From a virus: a DNA stretch of 64,000 bases. The notes below the pieces were generated by a model. The model was not told where the DNA came from. It did no database searches and saw only the letters and a program-made list of their open reading frames with translations. Every line of letters begins with the position of its first letter. The first letter of the stretch is position 1. Location: positions 1-64,000 of the IMG/VR virus record IMGVR_UViG_3300032050_000061, one strand, 5' to 3'. The position numbers were made by a program, and so were the translations under genes. This document shows positions 41,401 to 50,001 of this stretch, in pieces.

Positions 41401-42716
41401 GAATTACCCATCGTAGCAATTACAGTGTATCCTTTTTCTTCCCCTTCTTTTATTTTTCTATCTAACTCCTTTTGTCTATAATCATTAAATGCCTTTTGAC
41501 CTTTGGATAAATCAGTTTCACCATAGTTCTGATCATCTCTATAATTAAGTTGATATAGGTCTTCTTTTTGTTCTAATGTAAGGTTATTCCAATCTACATC
41601 ACCATCAAACTCTTTACTTCCACCTTTTCTCGCTTCTCCCTTAATCCATTCTTTCGTTTCATCAGTAAGGTAATCATCGGCATCCAAATCATCTCCCTGT
41701 CCAACCATATTTGTCCAAACCGATGCCATTGCCTTTTCTTTATTACCATCAAATGATTTGGCTATATCATCAAAAATAGGTGAATCGGAATTCCTTACAT
41801 CACCATTTTCATCCCAACTCTCTTCTTTGGCATTATCAAAATGTTCTAAACACGCGTCTCTTAATTCAGCCTGCTCTCCAACAAAATCAATTTTACCATC
41901 ATCACCTAAACCAACTCCACCTTCACCAACAAACATTACTTTTGCATCTTTTGGTAAGGATTTAATCTTTTCTATTGTATTCTTTGTGCTTTCATTCCCC
42001 TCACCATGCTCAACTCCGATAAGTAGAGAACCGTTTTCAGTTGTTTCAGCATCCAACATATTCCCATCACTATCCTTTTGAGATGTCAATTCTTTTGCAA
42101 TCTCCTCATTTTTTTCAGTAACCTTCTTTTTTAATTCGGCTTGAAATTCAGGATCATCCTTTTGCTTTGCTTTTAATATATCCCTTTTTCTCTTTGATGA
42201 ACCTGCTCTCGCTCTATCTCTCGCCGATGCATCAGGATTGTTTAAAACCTTTTCGGGTTCACTTTTAATTGCATCTTCTTTTTCTTTTTCTTCCGGACTT
42301 TTTTCTGCAGGTGGTTGTTCGGTTGGTTGTTTAGAATCAGTTGGCTCTTTTTCATCTCCTCCACCTAATTTTTTTTCAAACTCTGCTTTTTCTTCTGGAG
42401 TTACGGGTCTTAAATTACCGTTATCGTTTTTAAATTCTACTTCCCCACCTTCTTTGGATGAATAGTAACCACCCCCTAAATGAAACTTACCAGGAAAATC
42501 TTTTGATTCACCTTCACCATCACTCTGCGGCTTTTTTGGGGGTTCGGCTTCATTAATAAAAATTTCAGATATGATTCCCGCATATCGTCCATATCCTAAC
42601 TTGTAACAACACTCTATTAGATTCTCAACCTGCACCTTTTCTTTCAACGAAGGTATAGGGTATTTTTGAGAATGCTCTAATAAAATTTCATCTATTATTT
42701 TATTAACATCAATCAT
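38493..42716 (-). CDS. Very large polyvalent protein with TraB/ChaN-like and ParB-like segments
   Basis: A 1407-residue soluble protein. Residues 1-50 are helical. FHLGGGYYSSKEG (78-90) and IYPIGGNYYSDTP (699-711) are two copies of a short motif. Residues about 230-445 carry LLIGVEHGEG, VMFVGEGG, an RD pair and ATMGNSHVGMW, an arrangement that recalls the TraB/ChaN/Tiki superfamily with its GxxH motif. Residues about 585-670 are a ParB-like domain (APIYVSRDGFVIDGHHRWAA). Several low-complexity E/K/P linkers separate the parts. The C-terminal half is not recognised. Its size and modular linkers resemble polyvalent proteins that are packaged and injected, or virion proteins. It ends 6 nt before the DUF1599 promoter. 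Confidence 0.65.
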   Translation of the reverse strand: MIDVNKIIDEILLEHSQKYPIPSLKEKVQVENLIECCYKLGYGRYAGIISEIFINEAEPPKKPQSDGEGESKDFPGKFHLGGGYYSSKEGGEVEFKNDNGNLRPVTPEEKAEFEKKLGGGDEKEPTDSKQPTEQPPAEKSPEEKEKEDAIKSEPEKVLNNPDASARDRARAGSSKRKRDILKAKQKDDPEFQAELKKKVTEKNEEIAKELTSQKDSDGNMLDAETTENGSLLIGVEHGEGNESTKNTIEKIKSLPKDAKVMFVGEGGVGLGDDGKIDFVGEQAELRDACLEHFDNAKEESWDENGDVRNSDSPIFDDIAKSFDGNKEKAMASVWTNMVGQGDDLDADDYLTDETKEWIKGEARKGGSKEFDGDVDWNNLTLEQKEDLYQLNYRDDQNYGETDLSKGQKAFNDYRQKELDRKIKEGEEKGYTVIATMGNSHVGMWRERNKKKDETFKPQSLRNLQKELPDADKEVFSKESDLDKIPADKREEISMKIDELADKANKGEDFNLCQVTVPGTNLYCDDNQGIPREEMPQFKGKPLPGTPAEELPKDSKGEVDTEPLFKKMLKEKGIKTVETELPSDKLKATQSELVGSKVAGMTKALEEDPQNPGITAPIYVSRDGFVIDGHHRWAAVTSAAIKAGKPANMKVIVVDMDIKDAIPMCNQFAEEQGIAAKKADANDGEQPKPKEPNKKEGGVIYPIGGNYYSDTPNGPAQYVKSESVVREVFENQNEKFIGLLFEETVTKQLPGGDEIRVTPIDVEDQPEATQKADAEDVTTEAPESFKAALSSTAGKKGEEFIAKKKKDLSKLVTQMLTDGKLNLIGEDGKPISIEEDVLQSLVEKVFNGEDLSDGEKETFNQVFKFVTTVSGDVKIYVANKIAGRHPQQGYKSIELKKKNVAMGEAVRAFALKNGLNVGRSSEGAIGKKVLNPKKMASSVNPDEPEMMVEISTTKNGVNIGGKEFKRFKEIDEESLTQQLVKQGFTQQEAAKKARLLALQTMAYNQKLGDLAKIGEESGGKIPMANFGDVTNPEGRKQTANNIIDGAIKRFTTELEEYGKMFGKENLPDTPENKKVFDTLNKLKELNTNSDLENDETAREEYKKLLNQLLVDMGNSRDFKDAVADFAEIKAGLQFLSEGKQVYFPASENFQTADIIVMPDEFNVKPKDGQTMEEAIAENLQFYAVTVTFVGGLSVKYKGGGGSANYSKILQTVYKNPETQEKLLGIQSIYSLAYPKDKKGQLNIKKEDIAAAEKSLNDTIDWAIKNNIITQEEADKIRLIGQKQAKNTLSGALKNVAMCEGADREAFEQAVILHHTMLHLTAVINNRDMLYTRFSNFNEEVSQNKEGVVTKVRDDIADGVSKPCFMNPHHNPGFDTSDPDENDCVTAAPTNQNPSHIESEPPKNLLLLK

Positions 42717-42724
42717 TTTTTCTA

Positions 42725-43120
42725 TTAATTGAATTCAATCTTTTGGAATATTCTTGTCGGTATCTTTCTAATACCAGTCGCTCCGGTTAGAATGATTGAG
42801 TTTTTAAATTTATCCCAATCTAATGAAAAATTTGTATCTAACACTCCACCATTTTCTTCTTTAATAAGTTGGTTTAAAGCGTTAATAGTATATAGTGTGT
42901 TTGATTGTTTTTTACGATGAACTAAAATCGTATTTTCTAATTGAACCGGCGGCCTAAAATCAACATCTATATTATAAGTTATATATAACTCTTCTAACGA
43001 AGTTTTATTTTGCAGGATGTAGATATAGTTGTAAACAATTTTATAGTTTTCTCTAACTTTTTGAAGTATATCTTGTAAACTATCCGTCTCCGCAAATGTG
43101 CATAGTAACTGTGTTTTCAT
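42725..43120 (-). CDS. Conserved T4-like phage protein of unknown function
   Basis: A 131-residue protein. The opening KTQLLCTF and the helix IVYNYIYILQNKTSLEELY, then YNIDVDF, HRKKQSNTLYTINALNQLI and NGGVLDTNFSLDWDKFKNSI form a pattern that I associate with many aquatic T4-like phages, often close to head or DNA-maturation genes. No catalytic residues can be pointed to. It lies between the polymerase-like gene and the giant gene, 8 nt from the latter. Its upstream region holds an AATACTTATATG sequence similar to the ATATTTATA motif. Confidence 0.65.
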   Translation of the reverse strand: MKTQLLCTFAETDSLQDILQKVRENYKIVYNYIYILQNKTSLEELYITYNIDVDFRPPVQLENTILVHRKKQSNTLYTINALNQLIKEENGGVLDTNFSLDWDKFKNSIILTGATGIRKIPTRIFQKIEFN

Positions 43121-43156
43121 TTAAAAATAATTAATACTTTTTCTCACATATAAGTA

Positions 43157-44398
43157 TTAAATATTTCCATAAGTCTTACTTTTTAACACTTCAATCGGAG
43201 CAATGGTTTCCAAAATTGCTTTTATTTCATCTAAAATAGCTGTTTCCCCATCATCAACATCGAATAAAAACGAATCATAGGTATATAAAACCAATTTGGT
43301 TTCTTTGTATTTAAGTAATTTATTAATCTTTTTAATTAAAAATGCATTTGTTTCGGTTTCCAGCGATTGCAAATAATAGTTAAATACCTTTTGCGGATTA
43401 TGGTTATCAATTCTTTGGAAAGGAATTCTTTTTCCAACCTTTGTTTCCAAATAACCATTAATCAAAAACCTCTTATACATCTCCTTAATGAATACATCCG
43501 TCTTTTGGAAGAATGGTATTTCTAAATTTTCTACATCTATCCCACCATATAATTGTTGGAAAGTAAGTTTCTTACTATTAAGGTAATCCTCATCACTTAA
43601 TACGGTTTTCCCAAAATATTGTTTGCCCAACCATTCATGTGCGGAATCTTCGGGTATAGATTCTCCTACTAAATTTGCTATCAGACGGACGTGGTATCCA
43701 TCGAAATCGTATTGAACTAATTCACCCCTTTTAGAAACGATATAATCTCTACTGCCATCCGATTTATTTAGTGCGGAGTAGTTTACCCCTCCGAAAGTAT
43801 TTGAAGGTCGCCCTGTGGTTGTAAAGTTGTTGTAGAGGGAGTATTCATATCCAAATGTAGTTGGTATTCCATTCCCCTCTATCTTTTGGAATTCAGGTAG
43901 GACTAAATGATTGTAAAACTCATAACCCCCAACCCCCTTTGTATCCGCATACTTAATGTTTTCTTTTACAAAATCAGTTACATATTTAATGAGTGTGCTG
44001 ATTGGTATAAAACTTAAATCATCTCTATTCCGATACCCCTTTGTAAAAGAATTATATATCATATCATACTCAAATGTTTTGAATTCTTTAAGATGATACA
44101 ATACATCTACACTATGTGAGTTTGGTAGGTTTAACTGATGTAGAAACCATTTACTATCAAATATAAATTTAGGTGCATCGCCCGAAGTCAATGCTCCTAA
44201 TGGTGCATCTACCACATCATTATGTCCATTCGTTAAAACATAACAATCATCACCGATAAAAACAAAAGCACCCAATAGTTTATTCACTATGGGGTGCTCT
44301 TTTCTATTTTGGAATAAGGGAAATATTACACTTTTTTTAGAAGTGTATTCTTTTAGAAATTCTTTACCGCTTTGTTTGTTCTCTACGAATTTTACCAT
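43157..44398 (-). CDS. Divergent, truncated family-A DNA polymerase-like protein
   Basis: The frame opens with a TTG inside the promoter, so the ATG at 44398 is used (413 residues). Family-A blocks are recognisable. TTGRPSNTFGGVNYSALN corresponds to the TGRLSS...NLQNIP region. Motif A, normally DYSQIELR, is DFDGYHVR with the catalytic Asp kept but the Glu replaced by His. Motif B keeps Lys, Phe and Tyr-Gly at the right spacing in KKLTFQQLYGG. Motif C, normally HDE, is TYDSFLFDV with the Asp kept. The first 150 residues may be a decayed exonuclease domain. It is much shorter than Pol I. A working family B replicase is present, so this one may have a special role or be inactive. Confidence 0.65.
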   Translation of the reverse strand: MVKFVENKQSGKEFLKEYTSKKSVIFPLFQNRKEHPIVNKLLGAFVFIGDDCYVLTNGHNDVVDAPLGALTSGDAPKFIFDSKWFLHQLNLPNSHSVDVLYHLKEFKTFEYDMIYNSFTKGYRNRDDLSFIPISTLIKYVTDFVKENIKYADTKGVGGYEFYNHLVLPEFQKIEGNGIPTTFGYEYSLYNNFTTTGRPSNTFGGVNYSALNKSDGSRDYIVSKRGELVQYDFDGYHVRLIANLVGESIPEDSAHEWLGKQYFGKTVLSDEDYLNSKKLTFQQLYGGIDVENLEIPFFQKTDVFIKEMYKRFLINGYLETKVGKRIPFQRIDNHNPQKVFNYYLQSLETETNAFLIKKINKLLKYKETKLVLYTYDSFLFDVDDGETAILDEIKAILETIAPIEVLKSKTYGNI

Positions 44399-44404
44399 AG
44401 GAAA

Positions 44405-44436
44405 CAAATATACGAATAATTTTTAAGAATTCCAAT
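44405..44436 (-). promoter_or_regulatory. Bacteroidota-type promoter for the polymerase-A-like gene
   Basis: Minus-strand ATTG(GA) at 44433-44436, 20 nt, TATATTTG at 44405-44412. The ATG at 44398 follows after 6 nt. The -33 element lies within the 3' end of the dioxygenase gene at 44423-45205. Confidence 0.75.
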
Positions 44437-45205
44437 ACTTTTCTTGCAAAGGTTTCAATTCGATTGGCTCTCTTTTCATATGTGAACCCTGATTGAAGTA
44501 TGCTCCTTTTTTTAAGTAACCACCTAAAAAGTTTCTTCTGAATCTCTTTGAGTCATTCGCTTCTGAACCATGCACACAATGAGAATGTAATAATACAACT
44601 TGTCCCTTTTTAAGAACTCCTTCTACTTTACGAAAATCATGTCCCTCCGGCATTACACACGGTTTACCTCTTTCGTTTCTCCAAAATGATGGGTTAGTTT
44701 TTGTTCTCTCCTCATCAACTTCAATTGGTAAGGTTGGTAATCTATGAGAACCTTCGTAATTCCATACTGCCCCATTCCCCGCGTCATGATTATCTAAAGC
44801 CAATGCAGTATTGATAATTTCGTTGTGTCCACATCCTGTATAGAATGCATTTTGGTGCATATCTCTACCCAATTGTCCCGGTGGTTTAAAGTATGCCCAA
44901 GTTTGCATACCAACTATCTCACCTTCCATTAAGAATTCACACGCCTCGATAATCTTTGGATGAACAAATAATTTTTCTAATTTTTCAGAAATCTTATGTG
45001 GATATGCAAATGGATCCCACTCACCCCAATCTTTTCCTTCTGGTGTTAGTGTTCCTTTTCTTTCCTGTCTTAATCTTTCTAATTCATCGTTGATTTCATC
45101 ACACTCTTCTTCAGTTAATAAATCTAAAGTGGTGAAACCTCTATACCTCCAATCGAAGGTCATTTGTTGGATTTCTAAATCCGATAGATGTTTAAAATTT
45201 GCCAT
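44423..45205 (-). CDS. Phytanoyl-CoA dioxygenase-like 2OG oxygenase, HxN metal site
   Basis: A 260-residue PhyH-family protein. The fold signature runs from MQTWAYFKPPGQLGRD (100-115) through NTALALDNHDAGNGAVWNYE to the distal His in LLHSHCVHGSEAND (206-217), with the 2OG-binding Arg in KRFRRNFLGGYL (220-231). The metal motif HxD reads H117-Q-N119 (DMHQNAFY), so the Asp is replaced by Asn. HxD loss in this superfamily accompanies halogenases (Ala/Gly), but Asn is not the usual change. Enzymatic activity therefore needs testing. It is the last gene before the baseplate cluster. Its leader includes TATAAATA on the minus strand. Confidence 0.75.
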   Translation of the reverse strand: MANFKHLSDLEIQQMTFDWRYRGFTTLDLLTEEECDEINDELERLRQERKGTLTPEGKDWGEWDPFAYPHKISEKLEKLFVHPKIIEACEFLMEGEIVGMQTWAYFKPPGQLGRDMHQNAFYTGCGHNEIINTALALDNHDAGNGAVWNYEGSHRLPTLPIEVDEERTKTNPSFWRNERGKPCVMPEGHDFRKVEGVLKKGQVVLLHSHCVHGSEANDSKRFRRNFLGGYLKKGAYFNQGSHMKREPIELKPLQEKYWNS

Positions 45206-45228
45206 ATAACTTTGTTGTTTATTTATAA

Positions 45229-45609
45229 CTATACTAATCTATGAAATTGTTTTGTATTTACCAAATATAAATTCAATTCTGGTATTATTTTTTCTCCTTC
45301 TATAATTGATAATGAATTTACAGTATGAACCGATGGGATATATTCACCATTTTCAGTATATGTATCTTCTAAATCACCGGTAATTTTCCAATTTATTTTT
45401 ACACCAACATAATAAGGAGTATCTGAATAATCAGCATATGTATCCTCACTTATTTCAAATATAGGTGCACCGGGTGTAGCTCTCATTTGAGTAAAATACC
45501 TTCTAATAAAACCTATTTCATAATCTCTATTATTTGGATTAGGGAAATATGCTTTAGGTGTTCTATTCTTAATAGGTATTGTTTTTAATTTTTTATAATT
45601 ATCAATCAT
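45229..45609 (-). CDS. Conserved structural-module protein, probably baseplate-related
   Basis: A 126-residue protein. It opens with IDNYKKLKTIPIKNRTPKAY and contains IGFIRRYFTQMRAT and YYVGVKINWKITGDLEDTY, an arrangement of short beta strands. It starts 3 nt after the end of the hub-like gene. I do not recognise a named family. Its position at the end of the baseplate genes and its size suggest a small baseplate subunit or assembly factor, which is inference from context only. Confidence 0.5.
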   Translation of the reverse strand: MIDNYKKLKTIPIKNRTPKAYFPNPNNRDYEIGFIRRYFTQMRATPGAPIFEISEDTYADYSDTPYYVGVKINWKITGDLEDTYTENGEYIPSVHTVNSLSIIEGEKIIPELNLYLVNTKQFHRLV

Positions 45610-45612
45610 AAT

Positions 45613-47712
45613 TTACTTATAAAAAGGTCTAAAATGACTCTTAACATCCGTAACCCATTGCTTACCATCAATTTTGTGGGTTATTTCTTCTACCTGAAAT
45701 GCTCCTCTTCCAATACCATATTGTGGAGGTAACCCCTTTACACTAAATAGATGACCGACTTGGAAACCACTCATACCTAATACACTAAAATCAAATCCTA
45801 CTGGTAAAGTTCTTCCATTATAAACTTCACCCCCTCCGGTATATCCCAAATCTGCTTTTCTTATGTCGTTAAATTTTCTTTTATTTAAGAAACTACCACA
45901 TATCGCCCATTCATCCATATTACCATCTTCTATATCTGCAACTGAAATTATTTTGGGGTTTACTAATAATTTTATATTTCTTCGGAATTCAATCCATTTT
46001 TGTTTAGGGTCTTCTTCCTCCGGAGTTTTTACGGTAGAATCATATGCTTCTTTATTCAATTTTCCTAATACAACATCTTTTTTAGATGAAAATATTCCAG
46101 TCAATTCATTGGTTGATTGAACGTTATCAACTGATTTTTCCATATACACTTTACTAGCCATTTCTTTCGGAATGTCTAAATTAAAACTCGCATTTAAAAA
46201 GAAACTATTTGTCCCAAACATATCAAATACTTCAACATTTGATCCACCATTTCCACTTCTTACATTTCTTAAATTTGCATCAGCAATTCTTAATTTTGTT
46301 GTACCTGAATTATCTTCTAGTATTTGAAACGACCAAAGCCCTTCTACTGCTTCTTCCATTTTTTTTAAAACACCATCTAAAACTTCTTTTATTGGAGTGG
46401 TTTGATCCTTTAATGCCTCCATTGCCATTTCATTTTCGATATAAACATCCCCAATCCAACCATGTTTACCGGCTGGCAAAGTTACCGATTGACCTTCGAA
46501 TGTCACCGTAGTAGCACCGGTCTTTGGAAATGATCTACCATTTACTGATGTATCCAATGCAGTTCCGGATGGAGCACCGGATGGATTTAATAAAATAATA
46601 TCGTCCAAATAATTGTAACAAGTCGAATTAGGAATAAAAATTCTTTCATCGGTAGAAAAAATTCTAGAAAATCCACCAATATAAGTGTTTGAAATGTCTA
46701 TTGAGAAATCAACATTAGCCGAACTTAACTTAATTCTAGCTGCATTCATCAATTTAATAAATGCATCAAAACTCATAAATTTACCCCCATTGATTGGATT
46801 ATCAGCATCAGCTGCTTCAAAAGATTTTCCCTTAAATGTCAAATTACCACTAAACCATCCTTCACTAGTTTCCTCCTTTGCTTCAGTAACTAAACTTTCA
46901 TTATAATTTATAAAATCAGAATCATACTTAAATGTATCTTCTATTTTAAGAGTATTATTATTTCTTAATTCATCAGGTAATTGATCGTAACAATACACCC
47001 AATTTAATTTTCTATTTCTACTTTGTTCTAATGATGCTTTACCATCCGGATGGCTTAATGGTTTTATAGGTTCGGCAGTTGTTGTCGGTGTTACAGTTTC
47101 TCCACTTTTTCCCATTAAAATTTCTCCTAACGAAACCATCTTTACATCAACATCAAATTCTAATCCAGATATAGTTGATTCTCCTCCACCGATTATTCCA
47201 ACGAAATTATCATAACAACCTTGATTGGCCGCTCTTATACTATTTAATTCAGCTGCATTTCTATTGTATTTTTGAACAGTACCCGCACTTACATCAGTTG
47301 GCCCAATTGCTTTATTTGTTCTAACTGAATAATTCCAACCCCATTGAACATACACACTTATACCGGGTTCTAAAAAATTTTGTTGAATCAATCTTAATTG
47401 CTCCGGTGTAAAACATTTTATTTTTAATGTGCATCTCCTCAACGTTCCCCTACTAGCAAAATCCACAGAGAAATCCGTTATGATGGGATTAGGTCTATAT
47501 CTCCATTCAGAAGTATTACGATAAGCATCAGTTGAACTACCATCAAATAAAGTTGAATACGAATCAGTTCCTATTGAATACCTTCCTTCTAAACTTGTTG
47601 TTGCTTTAATCCAAGGCACTAATTTTGATAGCTGAACATTATTTTCTGATGATCTAGCCCTTAACTCACTTACTATATATGAATCTATACTTTTATAAAA
47701 AGGAAACGCCAT
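45613..47712 (-). CDS. Large baseplate hub-like structural protein
   Basis: A 699-residue virion protein. The N-terminal third has YRPNPIITDFSVDFASRGTL and IKCFTPEQLRLIQQNF, strands and helices as in tail hub or baseplate proteins. Repeated beta-rich blocks follow, with a KMEEAVEGLWSFQILEDNSG region near the middle. The end is EITHKIDGKQWVTDVKSHFR, a pattern that ends some gp27-like hub domains. There is no lysozyme motif. It overlaps the LysM-like gene by one base. Its placement after tape measure and the gp48/54-like gene fits a central baseplate component. Function inferred from position and fold pattern. Confidence 0.6.
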   Translation of the reverse strand: MAFPFYKSIDSYIVSELRARSSENNVQLSKLVPWIKATTSLEGRYSIGTDSYSTLFDGSSTDAYRNTSEWRYRPNPIITDFSVDFASRGTLRRCTLKIKCFTPEQLRLIQQNFLEPGISVYVQWGWNYSVRTNKAIGPTDVSAGTVQKYNRNAAELNSIRAANQGCYDNFVGIIGGGESTISGLEFDVDVKMVSLGEILMGKSGETVTPTTTAEPIKPLSHPDGKASLEQSRNRKLNWVYCYDQLPDELRNNNTLKIEDTFKYDSDFINYNESLVTEAKEETSEGWFSGNLTFKGKSFEAADADNPINGGKFMSFDAFIKLMNAARIKLSSANVDFSIDISNTYIGGFSRIFSTDERIFIPNSTCYNYLDDIILLNPSGAPSGTALDTSVNGRSFPKTGATTVTFEGQSVTLPAGKHGWIGDVYIENEMAMEALKDQTTPIKEVLDGVLKKMEEAVEGLWSFQILEDNSGTTKLRIADANLRNVRSGNGGSNVEVFDMFGTNSFFLNASFNLDIPKEMASKVYMEKSVDNVQSTNELTGIFSSKKDVVLGKLNKEAYDSTVKTPEEEDPKQKWIEFRRNIKLLVNPKIISVADIEDGNMDEWAICGSFLNKRKFNDIRKADLGYTGGGEVYNGRTLPVGFDFSVLGMSGFQVGHLFSVKGLPPQYGIGRGAFQVEEITHKIDGKQWVTDVKSHFRPFYK

Positions 47713-47990
47713 TAGTATTGATTTATTATATCAAATTTATTTTTCGGAATTCTTAATTGCAATCCTGCTTCTAACCCAATATTTACACCATTCAAATTAT
47801 TAGCGGTAGCGATAATCCACCATAAGGAACTATCTTTATAAAATTCATTTGCTAATAAATCTAATCTATCAGTTTCTTGTGTAATAATGTATATATCATC
47901 ATCCTTTTTGGGAATAGTTTTGGGTATAGATGTCTTTAACACCTTTTTACCATCATCCAATCTCTTTATATTTTTTAAGTTATATCTCAT
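47712..47990 (-). CDS. LysM-like baseplate protein (gp53-like)
   Basis: A 92-residue protein. The second half follows the LysM pattern: DRLDLLANEFYKDSSLWWII followed by ATANN and ending in LQLRIP, i.e. helix-strand with the tryptophans and final IP. In T4-like phages such a segment occurs at the end of gp53 and in tail protein X of other myoviruses, where it helps attach the baseplate to other parts. The first 40 residues are basic. It overlaps both neighbours by one base, so the three genes are translated together. Confidence 0.65.
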   Translation of the reverse strand: MRYNLKNIKRLDDGKKVLKTSIPKTIPKKDDDIYIITQETDRLDLLANEFYKDSSLWWIIATANNLNGVNIGLEAGLQLRIPKNKFDIINQY

Positions 47991-49996
47991 TACATTACTT
48001 TTTTACCGTATCCATAAAGATTGAAATCAGTAGTAGCTTTTGTTTCTATGAATGTAAGTGTTGTGGTTATACTTATAATTTTAGGTAATTTATAGTTATC
48101 CATATTATAATTACCATTACTTACCTGATTTCGTTGTATTTCAGTATTTACAATATTTGAACGTTTTAAATTTTTATCATATATCTCATTTCCCTCAATT
48201 CGAGTCGCCCTAGCTGGATACACTCCAGATGCATCAGATTGAACATCTAATCCAAGTTCACTAACCTTTGCACCTTTACCATTTTCTTTTGAATTTTCTT
48301 CACCATTTAAAGCACCACCGTAAAATTTCTTGCCAAATTCAGTATTATATGTTCCGGCTTTTGTCTTTAATAATCCACCACCTAATTCCCAAAGATTTTC
48401 TGCATCTTCTATTGAATATGATAAACTATCAACAAAACAGGCTTTTTTGTTGTAAATATTTCCATATGTAAAATATAATAAAGTAGGTTCTACTATACCT
48501 GCATTGTATTGATATGGATATGTGCAATGAGCTAAAAATTCCAATCTTCTCCACATCATTACTAATTCAGCCTGAGACATTGAATAGGCCTTTAAGTTAA
48601 AACTTACCTTTCTTTCTATTCCGCTATAATTGTAAAAACTAAATGGTGAACCTAACATTTTTGTATTTTCCCAACTCGGAGAAAATTGTTCGTTAAATCC
48701 TGTCATTGTGGCTCTGAAAAAGACAGATGCACCATCATTTACTCTTTGAAATTTTAATGGTATTAAATCAACTTCATCTAATGTTCTACCATTATATTTT
48801 ATTGTCTTTAATTCAGATTCAGCTAATCTTCCAGTTTGATTTAAAATATCTCTATCTGAAAATAAACCTCTTCTGTTATCTAATTTATTATCATATACTT
48901 TTTCAGTATTATTATGATATGATCTTTTAGTAGTATCAGTCGAGTACCTATCTTTTTTCCAATTATTTTTTAGTAAATAATTAGGTTTAATAAATCGTAG
49001 AATCTCATTTTCTTGAAACTTTTTCTTTTTTGCTTCATCGTTTAATTCACTAGCTTTTCTACCAAATGAATAACCCCTATCCGGTGTATTAAACTTATCA
49101 ATTAAATCTTTTTGTGAAGGCTCTCCTCTTTTTTGGTGAGATGTATTTTGAGATAATTGGAATCCATATACGATTTCTCTATTTGCAAATCTTCGCGGTG
49201 TTCCAAATAGACCCCCATCTACACTTCTATCTAATCCAAAAACAGGTGAAACTTTTGATATATCGAATGATTGTAAAGAACCTCCTAATGTTAAATCCTT
49301 CATCGAATCAGAATATGTTCCTCCGTTCTCATCTTCGAAGTATTTTTGATTAAAATTATCTAAACTTCCAGATGTTACGGGAATAACTCTACTACCCAAT
49401 AATGCACTTCTTATCGCACTCTTTGCTAAATTAATTCCTTTTCCGAATGATTGTTTAGCCAATTGATTCGGAGTTCCCGCACCAGTATCTTTCAAAAATC
49501 TACCTAATTGTGACCCTCTGGCATCTTTTCTGATTTCTGCTAAATCAATCATTTTATTAGGAGTTCTTCCTTCCTTAAATTCTTTTGTATTAATTACATA
49601 AGTTGGAAAAACATTCTGAGGAGTTCCTAATGTTTTATTTACAAACCCAATTCCTTTTTCTATAAACTTTCCTATTTTACCTAAACTGATTTGTTGATTA
49701 GGATTTTTAGAAAGTTTCATTGCATCAACATCAGATGTTTTTTGAGTTGTAATTCTTATTATTTCAGTTCCGTACAATGTCGGTGAATTAACTAACCTCA
49801 TAGGTCTCAATCCACTCAATTCCTGCTCTAATGCAGTTTCTCTTAAAGGATCAAATCTCTTTTCAATAGAGTTTCCTAATTTGTTTTCTCTATCAATAAG
49901 AAATTGACCTCTATCAGCAATATAAGAAGTTGCCTTATTTTGAGGTATTTGTTTATTCTCTTTAGAAGATTTAAATAATTCTAATATTGTAGGCAT
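47990..49996 (-). CDS. Baseplate/tail-tube junction-like protein (gp48/gp54-type)
   Basis: A 668-residue structural protein. The central block FRATMTGFNEQFSPSWENTK, then SFYNYSGIERKVSFNLKAYS, and ELVMMWRRLEFLAHCTYPY resembles the conserved part of T4-type baseplate proteins that cap the tail tube. The final part ends in ISITTTLTFIETKATTDF. The N-terminal 350 residues contain disordered-looking stretches (many Asn, Lys, Arg) not seen in T4. The position between tape measure and hub supports a junction role. The exact T4 counterpart is uncertain. Confidence 0.55.
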   Translation of the reverse strand: MPTILELFKSSKENKQIPQNKATSYIADRGQFLIDRENKLGNSIEKRFDPLRETALEQELSGLRPMRLVNSPTLYGTEIIRITTQKTSDVDAMKLSKNPNQQISLGKIGKFIEKGIGFVNKTLGTPQNVFPTYVINTKEFKEGRTPNKMIDLAEIRKDARGSQLGRFLKDTGAGTPNQLAKQSFGKGINLAKSAIRSALLGSRVIPVTSGSLDNFNQKYFEDENGGTYSDSMKDLTLGGSLQSFDISKVSPVFGLDRSVDGGLFGTPRRFANREIVYGFQLSQNTSHQKRGEPSQKDLIDKFNTPDRGYSFGRKASELNDEAKKKKFQENEILRFIKPNYLLKNNWKKDRYSTDTTKRSYHNNTEKVYDNKLDNRRGLFSDRDILNQTGRLAESELKTIKYNGRTLDEVDLIPLKFQRVNDGASVFFRATMTGFNEQFSPSWENTKMLGSPFSFYNYSGIERKVSFNLKAYSMSQAELVMMWRRLEFLAHCTYPYQYNAGIVEPTLLYFTYGNIYNKKACFVDSLSYSIEDAENLWELGGGLLKTKAGTYNTEFGKKFYGGALNGEENSKENGKGAKVSELGLDVQSDASGVYPARATRIEGNEIYDKNLKRSNIVNTEIQRNQVSNGNYNMDNYKLPKIISITTTLTFIETKATTDFNLYGYGKKVM

Positions 49997-50001
49997 CTTA
50001 A

